Positions 39,220 through 50,097 of a stretch of DNA of 64,000 bases are shown here, in pieces (the stretch's first letter is position 1; the number at the start of each line of letters is the position of its first letter). The position numbers were made by a program, and so were the translations under genes. The DNA is from Vulcanisaeta sp. JCM 14467 (GTDB lineage Archaea > Thermoproteota > Thermoprotei > Thermoproteales > Thermocladiaceae), in NCBI RefSeq assembly GCF_001316245.1, contig NZ_BBDM01000013.1:17344-81343 (forward strand), in the 5' to 3' direction. The notes beneath the pieces are model-generated. The model did no database searches. It was not told the DNA's origin and worked only from the letters and a program-made list of their open reading frames with translations.

Positions 39220-39969
39220 TGGGTAGCTATACATCGTCGGTATTGGGCCTGGGTCTAGGGATTTGAGGACGTTGAGGGCTCAGTGGGTGCTTGAGAGGTC
39301 GAGGGTCATCATTGGCTACAACACGTACCTGGGGTTGATAACTGACGTGCTCGGCGGTAAGGAGGTCATTGGCGCCGGGATGGGGGAGGAGTTGTTTAGG
39401 GCGGGTGTGGCGATACGGAGGGCCCTCGAGACCCGTGATGACGTTGCCTGGTGTCTGGTGGCGATCCTCAGGTGTTTGGTATGGCTGGTTTGGTCCTCGA
39501 CCTCATTGCCAGGAGGGGCCTGGAGCTTGATGTGGAGGTTGTCCCTGGGGTCACGGCGGCTCTGGCCGCGGCGGCTAGGTTGGGTAGTCCACTGTCCCTG
39601 GACTTTGCCGTGATTAGCCTTAGCGATAGGTTGATACCGGCGGGCGAGATACTGCATAGGGTCGCGAGGGCTGCCGAGGCAGACTTCGTATTGGCCCTCT
39701 ATAACCCGATTAATAGGGATCTCCTGGTCGAGGCCATGGGGGTGATCTCGAGGTATAGGAGGGGTGACACGCCCGTGGGTATTGTGAGGAATGCCTATAG
39801 GGATGGTGAGTGGGTCGTTATCACGACCCTGTCCTCCTGGGGGGAGTATGTTGATGAGGTTGACATGTCCACTACGATAATAGTGGGTAACTCATCAACC
39901 TATAGGTACGGGAAGTACATGATAACGCCGAGGGGTTACGAGAGGAAGTATGGGCTATGGCTGCGGTAA
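39219..39969 (+). CDS. cbiH: Precorrin-3B/cobalt-factor III C17-methyltransferase (two frameshifts)
   Basis: About 250 residues. The ATG at 39219 overlaps the CbiC stop (TGATG); a base is missing within the first few codons before [16 protein letters not shown] second shift near 39455 restores [19 protein letters not shown], the SAM-binding GDP block, followed by [20 protein letters not shown] and [14 protein letters not shown]. It contracts the corrin ring while methylating C-17. It overlaps the start of cbiD. Confidence 0.88.
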
Positions 39970-41046
39970 TGAATACCCTGAGGCGCTTTGGCATAACCAC
40001 CGGCGCGGCTGCCGCGGCTGCTGCGAAGGCAGCCGTAGTATTCCTGCTAACTAATGAGAGGCCTGGGGCTGTCGTTGTACCCACGCCGATTGGGTTGAGG
40101 ATTGAGGTCCCGGTGGAGGGTGTGTGGCGTGATGGTGAGTACTCATGCGCGGAGGTTAGGAAGTTCTCTGGGGATAATCCAGACGTCCTTGATGGTGCCG
40201 TGATAAGGGCCTGCGTTAGGGTTGTTGAGGGGACTGAGGTGAGGGTTTTTGGTGGGAGGGGCGTGGGTGTTGTTACGAGGAGTGGCCTGAGGGTTGGGGT
40301 TGGGGAGTGGGCGATAAGCCGGCGGCGAGGGGTATGGTTGTGTCCGCGGTTAGGGAGGTCACGGGCGTTGGTTTGGAGGTCGTGATCGAGGTGCCCAATG
40401 GCGAGGCCCTGGCTGAGAAGACCATGAATAGGCTTGTCGGGGTTGTGGGTGGTATCTCGATCCTGGGGACTACGGGTATTGAGACCCCGGTGAGTAGTGA
40501 GGACTATATCGAGCACATAAAGTGCGAATTGAATGCCGTTAGGCAGGCGTTTGATTACGTGGTCATAGCCCCGGGAAACTCGGCCGCTAGGTATGCATCC
40601 TCGCTGTTTGATGGTGGTGCCGTTGTTAAGGTTGGTGATAGGGTTGGTGATGCGGTGAGGCTGGCGTCGACGCTGTTCAGTAGGGTGGTCCTGGCGGGCT
40701 TGCCGGCTAAGTTGCTTAAGGTCTACGCGGGCATACTCAATACCCACTACACGCAGGGTGATGCGAGGATTGAGTCTCTGACCCACGCTGCCGTGATTGC
40801 CGGCCTTCCGTACGACGTAGTTGCCAGGGTCGCGAATTCCCTGTCCGTGGAGGAGGCCTTCTCGTACATGACTAAGGATGAGAGGAGGAGGGTCATGGGT
40901 GTTGTGGCTGAGAGGGTGTTGACAAGGTTGGCCGGCCTCAGCCTAGAACCGCGTTTTGCGTGGTGATTTTTGACTATGATGGTGAGGTGTTGGCTAGGTT
41001 GGTTGCCCATGAGGTGGGATTACAGCGTGCCCGGCATACCGGATGA
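39957..41046 (+). CDS. cbiD: Cobalt-precorrin-5B C1-methyltransferase (two frameshifts)
   Basis: About 363 residues. The N-terminus has [16 protein letters not shown], the CbiD T-x-G-x-x-A block. A shift near 40315 links to [17 protein letters not shown]; then [20 protein letters not shown], the family's most conserved motif, and [15 protein letters not shown] second shift near 40960 allows the natural ending [16 protein letters not shown], which stops at 41046 overlapping cbiT; without it the protein stops at 40966. Methylates C-1 in the anaerobic pathway. Confidence 0.88.
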
Positions 41047-41608
41047 GTACTTCGAGAGGGGTGAGGGCATTCCAATGACTAAGGAGGAGGTTAGGGCCCT
41101 GGCCCTGTCTAAGTTGAGGGTTAGGAGGGGTGATAGGGTCCTCGATATTGGTTGTGGGACTGGCAGTGTCACGGTTGAGGCGGCGATACTTGTTGGCAGT
41201 GAGGGGGTTGTCTATGGGGTTGATAGGGATGAGAGGGCTATCGAGTTGACTAGGAGGAATGCCGAGAGGTTTGGCGTGTTGGGTAACGTGGTACTGATTA
41301 GGGGTGAGGCGCCGGAGGTTTTGCTGGGCATTAATGAGAGGTTTGATAGGGTCTTCGTGGGTGGTGGTTCGGAGCGTATTGAGGATATAATAAGGGTTTT
41401 GTGGGGTATGCTGAATGGTGGGGGTAGGGTTGTGGTGGATGCGATTCTCGTGGAGACTGTGGTGAGGGCGGTGAGGGCCATGGAGGAGGTTGGGTTTAGG
41501 GACGTTGAGGTGACTGAGGTGATCATTGCCAAAGGGTTGAGGACCAGGGTTGGTACGGCAATGATTAGTAGGAACCCGGTCTTCGTAATATCGGGTGAGA
41601 AGCCATGA
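41009..41608 (+). CDS. cbiT: Cobalt-precorrin-6B C15-methyltransferase (decarboxylating)
   Basis: About 199 residues from the ATG at 41009 ([19 protein letters not shown]); an ATG at 40970 upstream lies within the end of cbiD. The class I methyltransferase motif VLDIGCGTGSVTVEAA is at residues 46-61 and PMTKEEVRALALSKL is typical of CbiT. It methylates C-15 and removes the C-12 acetate carboxyl. The partner C5-methyltransferase CbiE is a separate gene at 44144. Intact frame; the stop overlaps cbiL by ATGA. Confidence 0.92.
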   Translation: MRWDYSVPGIPDEYFERGEGIPMTKEEVRALALSKLRVRRGDRVLDIGCGTGSVTVEAAILVGSEGVVYGVDRDERAIELTRRNAERFGVLGNVVLIRGEAPEVLLGINERFDRVFVGGGSERIEDIIRVLWGMLNGGGRVVVDAILVETVVRAVRAMEEVGFRDVEVTEVIIAKGLRTRVGTAMISRNPVFVISGEKP

Positions 41609-42290
41609 GGCTTTACGTGGTTGGCCTTGGCCCTGGTGATGAGGAGTTGGTCACGGTGAGGGCCGTGAAGGTCCTGGGTAGGTCGAGGGTTATATTCATA
41701 CCCTACTCCACGGGCACGAACAGGAGCCTTGCCGAGGGCATTGTGAGGAGGTATGCGCCGGGTGATGCGAGGCTTGTGCTGCTTGGCTTCCCCATGTCGA
41801 GGGATGTCCCGGATTCGGAGTTGAGGAGGTTGGGCGAGACGATATGTAGGGAGGCTAATGGTGAGGACTCGGCGTTCGTAACCCTGGGGGACCCCACCCT
41901 ATACAGTACATTCTTTAGGGTTAGGGATTGGATACCGTGTGAGGTGGAGGTTGAGGTTATCCCCGGTGTGTCCTCCATAACCGCCTGTGCGTCGAGGATA
42001 GGGGCGCCGCTTGCGGTTGGTGATGACTCAATAGCCATAATCCAGCCTCTAGGTTGGACGTGCTGGGGAGGGCTAGGGATTTGTTCGAGGCCATAGTTGT
42101 GCTGAAGGCCAGCGAGAACCTTGGGGAGGTTGTTAGGTTGCTTAGGGAGGCCGGCTTCACGCTTTTCTACGCTAGGAGGTGCTTCATGGGTGAGGAGGAG
42201 ATACTGCGCCTTGGCGATGACGTGGTTGATCGTAGGGACTACTTCTCCATGGTCATCGCCCTGAGGAGGGGCAAGCGTAAACCTGGATGA
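41605..42290 (+). CDS. cbiL: Cobalt-factor II C20-methyltransferase (one frameshift)
   Basis: About 228 residues. GxGPG motif LYVVGLGPGDEELVTVRAVK at the start, FVTLGDPTLYSTFFRV in the centre and VEVIPGVSSITACASRIGAP, as in tetrapyrrole methylases. A shift near 42050 joins IAIIQPL to RLDVLGRARDLFEAIVVL. It adds the C-20 methyl that is later lost. Last gene of the transcription unit started at operator 2. Confidence 0.88.
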
Positions 42291-42340
42291 TTCATTCCCT
42301 GGCCAATTTGATTGCTGGGCATTTCCCTGGCTTGTCAAAG

Positions 42341-42364
42341 CTTATAAATAGGATGCGCGTCCTA
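42341..42364 (+). promoter_or_regulatory. TATA box plus operator 3
   Basis: CTTATAAATA at 42341-42350 and TAGGATGCGCGTCCTA at 42349-42364. The next gene starts at 42369, so the transcript is probably leaderless and the operator covers its start point. Confidence 0.8.
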
Positions 42365-42368
42365 TAAC

Positions 42369-43158
42369 GTGTTGGGCAAGGTAGTCTTCGTGGGCGCCGG
42401 GCCTGGGGATCCCGAGTTAATAACGGTTAAGGGTAAGAAATATATTGAGATGGCTGACGTTATAATATACGCAGGCTCACTGGTGAACCCTGAACTCCTT
42501 AAGTGGGCCCGTGGCGACGCCGAGATCTATAACAGCGCGTCCCTAACGCTTGAGGAGATCGTCGATATAATGGTGAGGAGGGCTAGGGAGGGTAAGCTGG
42601 TCGTTAGGTTGAAGTCTGGCGACCCATCAATTACGGGGCACTGCTTGAGGAGATGTGGGCCTTGGATGTGGCGGGGATTCCCTACGAGGTTGTCCCTGGG
42701 ATAACAGCTGCAGTTGCTGCGGCATCAGTATTACCGATTGAGTTGACGGTGCCCAAGCTCGCCCAGACCGTGATAATAACCAGGGCGTCCCTGAGGGTCC
42801 CAATGCTCGGTTCCATAAGGGATTACGCGGGCTTTGTTAAGTTGGGGGCTACGATGGTGATTTACACGGGGATTCACATAATCGATAGGGTTGTGAGGGA
42901 GTTGAGGGAGGGTGGCTTGGACGACTCAACGCCTGTCATAGTGGTTTATAAGGCCACGTGGCTGATCAGAAGGTCATAAGGGGTAACCTTGGGAACATAG
43001 TCTCGAAGGTTAGGGAGGCGAAGATATACAAGGATTCCGTGATAATAGTTGGTTTGGCAGCGGACCCAGACCTAGTCGAGAATACGGTTAGGTCGAGCGT
43101 TTACGACCCAAGCCACACCCACTCCTACAGGCCGTGGAGGGTTGAGGTGCATGATTGA
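42369..43158 (+). CDS. cbiF: Cobalt-precorrin-4 C11-methyltransferase (two frameshifts)
   Basis: About 263 residues from a GTG. VVFVGAGPGDPELITVKGKK, then VVRLKSGDPSITG; a shift near 42650 leads to LEEMWALDVAGIPYEVVPGI and TAAVAAASVLPIELTVP; a second near 42960 to DQKVIRGNLGNIVSKVREA, ending in the usual CbiF tail (IIVGLAADP...SSVYDPSHTHSYRP). Methylates C-11 ahead of CbiG action. Overlaps cbiG by eight bases. Confidence 0.9.
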
Positions 43159-44140
43159 GAGGTTGTGGAGGGGTGTTGCCATAATCTCGGCCTCCGAGGA
43201 TGGGTACAGGGCTGGGGAGGTTATAAGGGATAAGTTGAGGGGTATGGAGATACCCGTCGTTCATTATAGGTATCGGGACGCCAGGCTGGACCTGATCTGG
43301 AGCTGCTACGACGCTGTGGTGTTCGTCATGGCGCTCGAGGGTGCGGCTAGGATAGTGTGTAGGTACGCGAGGTCTAAGGCTGAGGACCCGGCCGTGGTCG
43401 TTGTCGATGATGGCATGAACTACGTCATACCACTGCTCGGTGGTCATTGGGGTGCCAATGAGTTGGCTAGGGAGTTGGCCGAGGCCCTGGGTTCGCGGGC
43501 CGTGATAACCACGGCGGCGGAGTTGAAGGGCAGGTTGAGTGTTGAGAGGATTGCCGAAATGCTCATTGCGAGGGTGTTGAATCCCGAGGCCATTGTCAGG
43601 GTTAACTCAGCCCTGCTTAGGGATGAGGTTGTGTGCCTGGATGGTGTTGATGCCGATGCCGACTTCGGAGGGAATATTAAACTCAATAGTGATGACTGCA
43701 GGTACATAATCTCGTTGCTCGACAAGCCCTATGGGGGTGATAGGGTTGTCGTGAGGTTAAAACCACTGAAGCTCTCCATAGGTGTTGGCTCCAGGAGTTC
43801 CGTGGACCTGGGCAGGGTGAGGAAGGGGATTGAAATGGTCCTGGAGAGGCTCGGCGTGGGTAGGGAGAGGGTTGGCGTCATAGCCTCGATTAGGCCGGAA
43901 ATAGCCGAGATTGCGAGGGAGTTCAACGTTGGGTTTAGGCTTGTTAGTCGTGAGGAGTTGAACAACTTCTCAAACCCCTGCCTAACGCCGCCCAGTGAGA
44001 CACTGACTAAGTTGGGTTTGAGGGGTGTCGCCGAGGTCGCGGCCTTGATCGCCGGCGGGCCAAGCTCAAGGCTCGTGCTCAGGAAGGTCGCGGTTGATGG
44101 GGAGGTGACGATTGCCGTGGCTGCCTACGATGGTGGGTGA
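43151..44140 (+). CDS. cbiG: Cobalt-precorrin-5A hydrolase
   Basis: About 329 residues. N-terminal domain with VAIISASEDGYRAGEVI and the block PAVVVVDDGMNYVIPLLGGH followed by WGANELARELAEALGSRAVI, diagnostic of CbiG. The C-terminal domain begins LKLSIGVGSRSSVDLGRVRK and ends with GPSSRLVLRKVAVDGEVTIA. It opens the delta-lactone and releases acetaldehyde. ATG at 43151 overlaps the cbiF stop. One of few genes here with an intact frame. Confidence 0.92.
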   Translation: MIERLWRGVAIISASEDGYRAGEVIRDKLRGMEIPVVHYRYRDARLDLIWSCYDAVVFVMALEGAARIVCRYARSKAEDPAVVVVDDGMNYVIPLLGGHWGANELARELAEALGSRAVITTAAELKGRLSVERIAEMLIARVLNPEAIVRVNSALLRDEVVCLDGVDADADFGGNIKLNSDDCRYIISLLDKPYGGDRVVVRLKPLKLSIGVGSRSSVDLGRVRKGIEMVLERLGVGRERVGVIASIRPEIAEIAREFNVGFRLVSREELNNFSNPCLTPPSETLTKLGLRGVAEVAALIAGGPSSRLVLRKVAVDGEVTIAVAAYDGG

Positions 44141-44143
44141 GTG

Positions 44144-44848
44144 ATGGTCATTTACGTGGTTGGTGTTGGCCCTGGGGATCCTGAGTACCTAACGTTGAGG
44201 GGTTACAGGGTGATTAGGGAGTGTGGTGTTGTGGCTGGGTGGAGGAGTGTTGTTGAGAGGTTCATGCCGTTGCTCGTGGGGAAGAGGGTCGTGGTCCTGA
44301 GCTATGGTGATGAGGAGGAGAAACTGGCTGAGTTGGCTGAGGTTGGGAGGAGTGTAGACGTGGCTGTCCTGGTCCATGGGGATCCCTCGGTCTCGGATTG
44401 GCAGTTCATCGAGAAGATAAGGAGGGTGGCCAGGGATAGGGGTGTTGGGGTTGAGGTCGTGCCTGGGGTCTCCTCGTTGAACGTGCTCCTGGCGAGGCTT
44501 GGCCTCGACATGGCCTTCGTGGGCTTCGTAACCCTCCACGTGAGGGGTGACCTGTCGAGGATGCTGAGTGACCTACTTGCCATACTTAGGATGGGTAGGG
44601 TAGCCGTGGTGATACCTGAGCCGCGTGGTGATGGCCCGCAGAGGGTGGCTAGGTTCCTCCGTGAGAACGGTCTCGAGTGTAGTGTTGTGGTTTTCGAGAG
44701 GCTTACCTACGGGGATGAGCGGGTGAGGTATTACGAGGACCTTGACTCGCTGATTAGTGAGGATCGTGAATTCGGCGACTTGGTTATCATGGCCGTGTTC
44801 CCCAGGCAGTCCCGGCCCGAATTAGGTGCGGTGTTGGTACGGCAATGA
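44144..44848 (+). CDS. cbiE: Cobalt-precorrin-7 C5-methyltransferase
   Basis: About 234 residues; MVIYVVGVGPGDPEYLTLRG at the start, AVLVHGDPSVSDWQFIEKI and VEVVPGVSSLNVLLARLGLD follow, and VAVVIPEPRGDGPQRVARFL in the end domain. The ATG at 44144 is three bases into the open frame (a GTG at 44141 precedes it) and directly follows the cbiG stop. Intact frame. Last gene of the operator 3 unit. Confidence 0.92.
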   Translation: MVIYVVGVGPGDPEYLTLRGYRVIRECGVVAGWRSVVERFMPLLVGKRVVVLSYGDEEEKLAELAEVGRSVDVAVLVHGDPSVSDWQFIEKIRRVARDRGVGVEVVPGVSSLNVLLARLGLDMAFVGFVTLHVRGDLSRMLSDLLAILRMGRVAVVIPEPRGDGPQRVARFLRENGLECSVVVFERLTYGDERVRYYEDLDSLISEDREFGDLVIMAVFPRQSRPELGAVLVRQ

Positions 44849-44903
44849 TTTGGTTTAACCTTCTATTCTAATTATTGGGTATCCGTGGCCTGTTATGGGC
44901 AAG

Positions 44904-44928
44904 TTTTATAAATAGGATGCCTATCCTA
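44904..44928 (+). promoter_or_regulatory. TATA box plus operator 4
   Basis: TTTTATAAATA at 44904-44914 and the perfect palindrome TAGGATGCCTATCCTA at 44913-44928. The ATG of cobN follows seven bases later. Confidence 0.8.
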
Positions 44929-44934
44929 CAACGT

Positions 44935-47900
44935 ATGATGAGCGGCGTTACGGGCCTGGACAATCCTCGGCGCAGTTGCCGGGTTCTATTGATCACCAGG
45001 TCCGTATTGACTGGGGAGTTCTTCGAGATTGCCAGGGAGGCTTTGGGTGGGCTTGATGTTGATTTTGACGTGCTGTACCTAAGTAGTTACGATGTTGGCG
45101 AGGTCTCTAGGGCGTTATCGACTGTTGGGAAGCCCGACATTGCCTTGCTGAGCCTGATGGGTGACAATACCGAGTTGCTGAGTCTCTTTAGGGATTGGCT
45201 TCGTGAGACCCGCGTCGTCTTCACGCTTAGTACTGGGCTTGAGACCGTGATGCTCACGAGGGTTTATGGCCATGAGCTGGGGAGCTACGTGGTTGGTGCC
45301 GTGAGTCCCCAGAGTAGTTCCACTGGCTCTAGCTACTTCGACCCGAGGACCCTCTCGATGGCTCTCCACCTGATTGCCAAGTCGTTACAGGGCGAGGTGG
45401 CCCGTTACGTGGAGGATTGGGCGTTGTTGATAGATTACTGGAGGAATTGGCGGAGGGAGAACATCATCAACATGCTGCGCCTTGTACTACGTAATTACTG
45501 CGGTGTCCCCGCACCTGAGCCACAACCGCCCATTGAGCTGGGCGAGTATTGGTTTGAGGATGTGGGTGGTGTGGTATACCGCAGTCTCGGTGAGTACCTG
45601 GCTCGCGCGGGTGGTGGCGGCTTGCCAGTGGTTTTACTGGCTTATTCGGGCCAGTCCTACTTCAAGGCTAGGAGGGTTGCGACTTACGTGATGGGGAGGG
45701 TTGGTAATGCGGTCACGCTCTTCTCGAACTATGGATACACCTGAGGGGGCTTGGGGAGGTTGGTGCGAGGTTGGGCGCGTTGGTTGACCTGCAGTGGTTT
45801 AGGCTTGCCAGGTCGCGTGAGGACCTGGAGACCTGCGGCGCCTTGACGCGCCCGTACTGGGCCCTGTGGTCATGTACGGTAGGGACATCGCCGACTGGCT
45901 CAGTAGCCCGATGGGCCTTAGCCCCGTGGAGTTGGTCTACGCGGTGGCCATGCCCGAGGCTGATGGGGTTATAGAGCCCATCCCGCTGGCGGGCCTTGTT
46001 GATAAGGGTGGTGTTAAGGTCATGGAGGTGATACCGACAGGGCTGAGAGGGTTGTTAATAGGGTCGATAGGTGGCTCAGCCTTAGGGTTAAGCCGAATGG
46101 GGAGAAGAGGGTGGCGATAATCATCTACAATTACCCACCCGGTGAGGAGAACATTGGGAGGGCTTCGTACCTGGACACCCTGAGGTCCCTCGAGGTCCTG
46201 CTCAAGGCCCTGAGGAGGGCTGGTTACGAGGTGAGGGGGGTAAGTGCGGAGGAGATTAGGAGTTTCTTCGTGTCAAACCCAAACTCGGGCAGGTGGTTCG
46301 CCGGCACCAACTACACCTTACTCGATGCTGGGGTCTACGCCGACCTATTCAATAGGCTCGATCCTGGGCTTAGGAGGAGGATTGTGGAGCAGTGGGGTGA
46401 CCCGCCGGGTAATGTGATGGTCAGGGGTGGGCGGATAGCCCTGCCAGTGCTTGAGTTGGGGAATGTGGTGATTGCGCTTCAACCGAGCAGGGGGTGGCAT
46501 GAGGAGCCTGACAAGATATACCACAGCCCCGAGTTATACCCACACCACCAGTACGTGGCTCTGTATAGGTGGCTTGAGGAGGTGTGGAGGCTGATGCCGT
46601 AATACACCTGGGCACGCATGGGACCCTCGAGTTCCTCCCAGGCAAGCAGGTTGGGCTCTCGTCCAGCTGCGCCCCGGATGCCCTGCTGGGGAACATACCC
46701 AACGTGTATGTCTACCACGTCGTGGTGGTGGGTGAGGGGACCATAGCCAAGAGGAGGTCCTACGCCGTCCTGGTGAGCCACCTATCGCCCAGGATAACTG
46801 AGTCCGGGCTGGGTGACGAGTTGAGGAGACTGCGTGACTTAATCGATGAGTATAGGGAGGCAAAGCTCCAGGACCCGCCCCGCGCCGAGGCCGTGCTCAA
46901 GGCGATAAACGAGATAGCTGTTAAGTACGGACTCGGCGGCCTCGACATCGACTCCCTACATGATGAGATCGCCAGGATGGAGAGATCTGCCATGCCATAC
47001 GGACTGAGGGTCCTGGGCTCCGAGGTTAGTAATGACGAAGTACTGGATTACCTAGCGGTGGCGCTTAGGCGTGACCAGGGCATTGTGAAGTCGCTACATA
47101 GGCTTTTGGCTGAGGCGGTGGGTTACGACTACGACGAGCTCCTTGAGCATCCGGGCAAGTACCTGGGCGTCCTGAGGGCAATTGATAGTAGGGCTAGGGA
47201 GGTCCTGAAGGTCCTAATCGAGAGGGGTGTGGATGATGCCGTGGCCCACGCAAGGTCCCTCGGCGTGTCTGGGGATGTCGTGAGGGAGGTTCTGGGCTAC
47301 GCCAAGGAACTTGCCGAGAGGTTGAGGCTCTCGCCAAAGCTGGAGCTTGAGAATGTGGTTAGGGCGTTGAGTGGTGAGTACATCCCTCCAGGCGTCGGCG
47401 GTGACTACGTGCTCGACCCAGACGTCCTGCCAGCCGGTAGGAACCTCTACGCCCTGGACCCACTGAAGATACCCAGCGAGTCCGCCCTGGAGTTGGGGGC
47501 TAGGATGGCTGAGGAGAGCGTTAGGAGGTACCTCAACCAGAGTGGTAGGTACCCTGAGACGGTTGGTCTCGTCGTGTGGGGTGGGCAGGAGGTTAGGACT
47601 CGAGGCGTCACCATTGGGCAGGCACTGCGCTACCTAGGGGTTAGGATGAGGCGTGGACCCAGCTCTAGGGAGCCTAAGCTCGAGGTGATCCCGCTTGAGG
47701 AGTTGGGTAGGCTAGGATTGACGTGGTGGTTACGATGAGTGGGGTGTTTAGGGACATGTTCCCGCACCTAATCGCCCTCCTCAACAGGGCTGTTAAGCTC
47801 GTGGCTGACCTGGGCGAGCCTCCCGAGGCGAATTACGTACGTAAGCACTACCTCGAGATGAGGGATAAGTACGGCGATAGGGCACTCACGAGGCTGTTTA

Positions 47901-48612
47901 GCGAGAGGCCTGGGGACTATGGGAATAGGGTTAACCACCTGGTGGAGACGTCTAGGTGGGTGAGGGGTGAGGACATTGCCGAGGTGTACACGACGCACAT
48001 GGGCTATGGCTACGTCGGCGACCTGGAGAGCATAGGCGCGGTTGAGGCGAGGGACTTGTTCAGGCACTTGTTGGGTAGGGTCGATATCGTGAGCCAGGTC
48101 CAGTCCAGCGTTGATTACTCAATAATCGACATAGATGATTACTACGCCTACCTGGGTGGGTTATCGAAGGCAGTCGAGGTGAATTCAGGGAGGAGACCCC
48201 TCATCCTGTACACGGACCTGACGCAGGAGAGACCTAGGATGCTCGATGTTAGGGATGCCATAGGGTTTTACGTGAGGACGAGGCTACTAAACCCCAGGTG
48301 GATTGAGGGTATGAGGAGGCACGGCTACATGGCGCCCAGAATATTTCGAAGAGGGTTGAGTACATCCTCGGCCTTGCGGCGACCACGGGCGCCGTCGAGG
48401 ATTGGGTCTGGGATAGGATTGCCGAGACATACGTGTTCAATGAGGAGGTGAGGAGGTGGTTTACCGAGGTCAACCCATACGCGCTGGAGCAAATCATTAG
48501 GAGGCTGTACGAGGCGCGTGAGAGGGGTTTGTGGAGTGCCTCGGAGGACGTAATACGTAGGTTAAGGGAGATATACACTGAGTTAGAGGGCGTGTTGGAG
48601 GGCGTTGGTTGA
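44935..48612 (+). CDS. cobN: CobN-type cobaltochelatase large subunit (five or more frameshifts)
   Basis: About 1,226 residues over 3.68 kb, normal for CobN. Diagnostic blocks include AVIHLGTHGTLEFLPGKQVG (46595-46660), HPELYPHHQYVALY-like SPELYPHHQYVALYRWLEEV, VVWGGQEVRTRGVTIGQALR, and VVTMSGVFRDMFPHLIALLN. Shifts are needed near 45745, 45870, 46110, 46590, 47725 and 48345. The start is the ATG at 44935 just after the operator, not the earlier ATG at 44875 that lies before the TATA box. CobN-type subunits work with an AAA+/vWA complex, here presumably the ChlI-ChlD protein at 52670. Overlaps the next gene by TGATG. Confidence 0.9.
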
Positions 48613-49526
48613 TGTGGCAGGTAATTGACTTAGTAATTCACGAGTTGTACTACCTCGCATTTACAGCGCTTGGCATAGCATTGGGTGTGTTGGTGATGAA
48701 TTACGTAATGGGTAGGGAGTCCGTGGTGAGGCTCGTGGATAGGCTCGGCCGCTGGGTCACTAGGCTGTCCGGGCTACCGGGCTACTGCTCCCTACCTTCG
48801 TTGTGTCCCTGGTCAGTCCATCAACGGCATCATCAATGCTGGTGGCCATGTATAGGGATGGGAGGTTAACGCGTAGGGAGTTGTACGTCGCATCCCTCAT
48901 TAATGCCTTCCCCGCCTTGTTATCGCACCTGAGGACCTGGTCCCAGTACTGTTGAGTACCATGGGGGTCTACGGCTTAGCCTACCTATCCATCCTCATGG
49001 CCATCGGCCTAGCCAGATGCTGATCTTCGCAATCATTGGGAGGAAGTACGCGGCGAGGGGTACGGATGTCGCCGGCACCACTGGGTTAGTGAGTGGTAAT
49101 GTGCTTAGCCTTAGGAGGGCCCTGAGGCTCATCGTCAGGATGGTGGTGGTCACGGCAGTGACGAGTGCGGCCTTCACTGTGGTGATGGGTCTCGGCATCG
49201 ACCAATACATCAATGACTACCTATCCCACGCATTTAGTGCCTTAAACCCATACGTGGTTGGCTTGATCGTGGCCTACATGGTTAGTGACAGCGCTGCATT
49301 CGCCGCGGCAGGCACGCTTATTAGTAATGGCTTTAGCGGCACCTTAGTGATTAGGTGGTTGTTGTTGGGTTATGTGGTCTCATCCCTGGTGAGGGGCGTT
49401 AGGCACAACGCGCCTTATTACTTAGGCATCTACGGGTTTAGGGACGGCATCGCAATACTACTGATCTCCATACTTACTAGGGCGCTTCTGGCGTTGGTTG
49501 TTTTGGGCGTTCTTTGGCTTGTGTAG
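48612..49526 (+). CDS. Membrane protein, nucleoside-recognition (Gate)-like (three frameshifts)
   Basis: About 304 residues with seven or eight helices when joined across shifts near 48785, 48930 and 49015. Blocks: LLPTFVVSLVSPSTASSMLV, AMYRDGRLTRRELYVASLIN, DLVPVLLSTMGVYGLAYLSI, then VVGLIVAYMVSDSAAFAAAG and FRDGIAILLISILTRALLAL. The duplicated layout recalls proteins of the Gate/nucleoside recognition group, whose substrates vary. It is translationally coupled to cobN, so a role in cobalt or corrinoid transport is an inference from position. Confidence 0.6.
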
Positions 49527-49530
49527 CAAC

Positions 49531-49555
49531 GCTTATTAATAGGATGGATATCCTA
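49531..49555 (+). promoter_or_regulatory. TATA box plus operator 5
   Basis: GCTTATTAATA at 49531-49541 and the perfect palindrome TAGGATGGATATCCTA at 49540-49555, eight bases before the CbiZ start. Confidence 0.8.
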
Positions 49556-49562
49556 TCACGTA

Positions 49563-50097
49563 ATGGGCGCGGCGTTTAGGGACGTCTGGTCACGCGATGG
49601 CGTGACTGCGCGCGTGTATTACCAGAGCTACGGTGGGGTTGGCGTTAAGACACTCCTCATCGACCTCCAATCTAGGAGACGTATCCTCAGTACGATGCAC
49701 GGCATGGTTAATGTGCGCTTCGTATGCAATAACTACGCACCCCCGGATCTATGGTGTGCACTGCATAGCCAGGGCTTCCGCGAGAGGTACCTGGACGCGT
49801 TAATGAGTCAATTGGGCGTGTCCCCAGGCGACTACGCATGCCTAGGCACTGGGGTTGACATGGATGACCTGGCTGTCGTGAGTGAGGAGTATAGGGATGT
49901 GTGGGTGGTGGCGTTCACGACGGCTGGTGTCGAGTCAAATGCATTGAGGACAGGCATTGACAGGGCATCGACTTATGAGGTGGATGGTAGGTTCGAGAGG
50001 TTGGGGACAATAAACGTGATCCTAATAACCAACGCATCACTGACCGATGCAGCCATGGCCCGCGCCGTGATGACAATCACGGAGGCGAAGGTTGCCC
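49563..50097 (+). CDS. cbiZ: Adenosylcobinamide amidohydrolase CbiZ, C-terminus missing
   Basis: About 178 residues of CbiZ: VVAFTTAGVESNALRTGIDR and GTINVILITNASLTDAAMAR then AVMTITEAK are the family blocks. CbiZ removes the aminopropanol side of cobinamide so that salvage can proceed. After TEAKV the family normally continues about 40 residues with an ATGTGTD-type motif; instead the DNA passes into the middle of a BtuF gene, and the CbiZ frame runs on to a stop at 50156 through unrelated sequence. Either a real deletion or an assembly collapse. Confidence 0.85.

Noticed and set aside
38583..39234. Overlapping minus-strand frames opposite CbiC
   Set aside because: Antisense to conserved CbiC motifs; His/Pro/Thr-rich composition is typical of shadows.
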